Below, one piece after another: positions 63,111 to 64,000 of a DNA stretch of 64,000 nt. Below the pieces are notes generated by a model. That model saw only the letters and a list, made by a program, of their open reading frames with translations. It had not been told where the DNA came from and ran no database searches. The position numbers and the translations under genes were made by a program. This DNA is from Anaerotalea alkaliphila (GTDB lineage Bacteria > Bacillota > Clostridia > Lachnospirales > Vallitaleaceae): positions 1 through 64,000 of the forward strand of contig NZ_JAAEEH010000005.1 in assembly GCF_010179735.1 (NCBI RefSeq), in the 5' to 3' direction. The first letter of the stretch is position 1. Every line of letters starts with the position of its first letter.

Positions 63111-64000
<890 letters not shown>

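Overview
The window looks like a chromosomal segment of an anaerobic, spore-lineage Firmicute of class Clostridia. The evidence is the bacillus/clostridium-type gene neighbourhoods: rpsF-ssb-rpsR with gdpP-rplI-dnaB; sua5-ywlE-rpiB-upp-tagO-wecB-atp; and purR-spoVG-glmU-prs. Further support comes from SpoVG, a spore-type GH18 protein, a GlgC/GlgD pair, an archaeal-type ProS and strong AGGAGG ribosome-binding sites. A hybrid rotor-ring ATP synthase with Na+-binding signatures points to a relative of Eubacterium/Acetobacterium, but the genus cannot be fixed by eye. I see no phage, transposase, integrase or CRISPR array.

Layout. 0-0.75 kb: 3' end of a 23S rRNA, then tRNA-Asn, tRNA-Glu, a 5S rRNA with an internal hairpin insertion, tRNA-Cys and initiator tRNA-Met. 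0.8-5 kb: an AraC-type regulator and a tartrate module (ttdA, ttdB, SLC13-like permease). 5.2-10.7 kb: DUF951 gene, rpsF-ssb-rpsR, gdpP-rplI and dnaB. 10.9-16.6 kb: a compact Tad/Flp pilus locus (tadZ, tadA, tadB, an unusual tadC, flp, a DUF6382 gene and an unknown membrane-anchored protein). 16.6-20.4 kb: a two-component locus with one response regulator between two 7TM-type histidine kinases, the first of which lacks an ATPase domain. 20.4-20.6 kb: a promoter-driven, terminator-bounded stretch that may be a small RNA.

20.7-28.2 kb: GH18 protein, CPBP protease, sua5, arginine phosphatase, rpiB, upp, tagO and wecB. 28.2-36.1 kb: the full ATP synthase operon (atpZ-I-B-E1-E2-F-H-A-G-D-C). 36.2-42.2 kb: a stress-protein-like gene, a PrsA-like lipoprotein, a heterodimeric ABC exporter and a metallo-hydrolase. 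42.2-50.8 kb: queT behind a structured leader, a SNF2 helicase and M29 aminopeptidase on the minus strand, then asnS-mscS-pfk. 50.8-54.7 kb (minus): the helicase-loading genes dnaD-like and dnaI, a DnaA-box cluster, and murC. 54.7-61 kb: purR, glgC-glgD, spoVG, glmU-prs. 61-64 kb: a HAD-like protein lacking its nucleophile, an unknown membrane protein, and proS running off the end.

How the parts connect. Tartrate would be taken up, dehydrated to oxaloacetate and fermented, while the Na+-type ATP synthase links the sodium gradient to ATP. The ribosome, replication and wall-precursor genes are housekeeping. The accessory interest lies in the 5S insertion, the Tad locus with an Ig-like domain inside TadC, the split kinase pair, the queT leader with its dispersed palindrome, and the DnaA boxes upstream of the helicase-loader operon.
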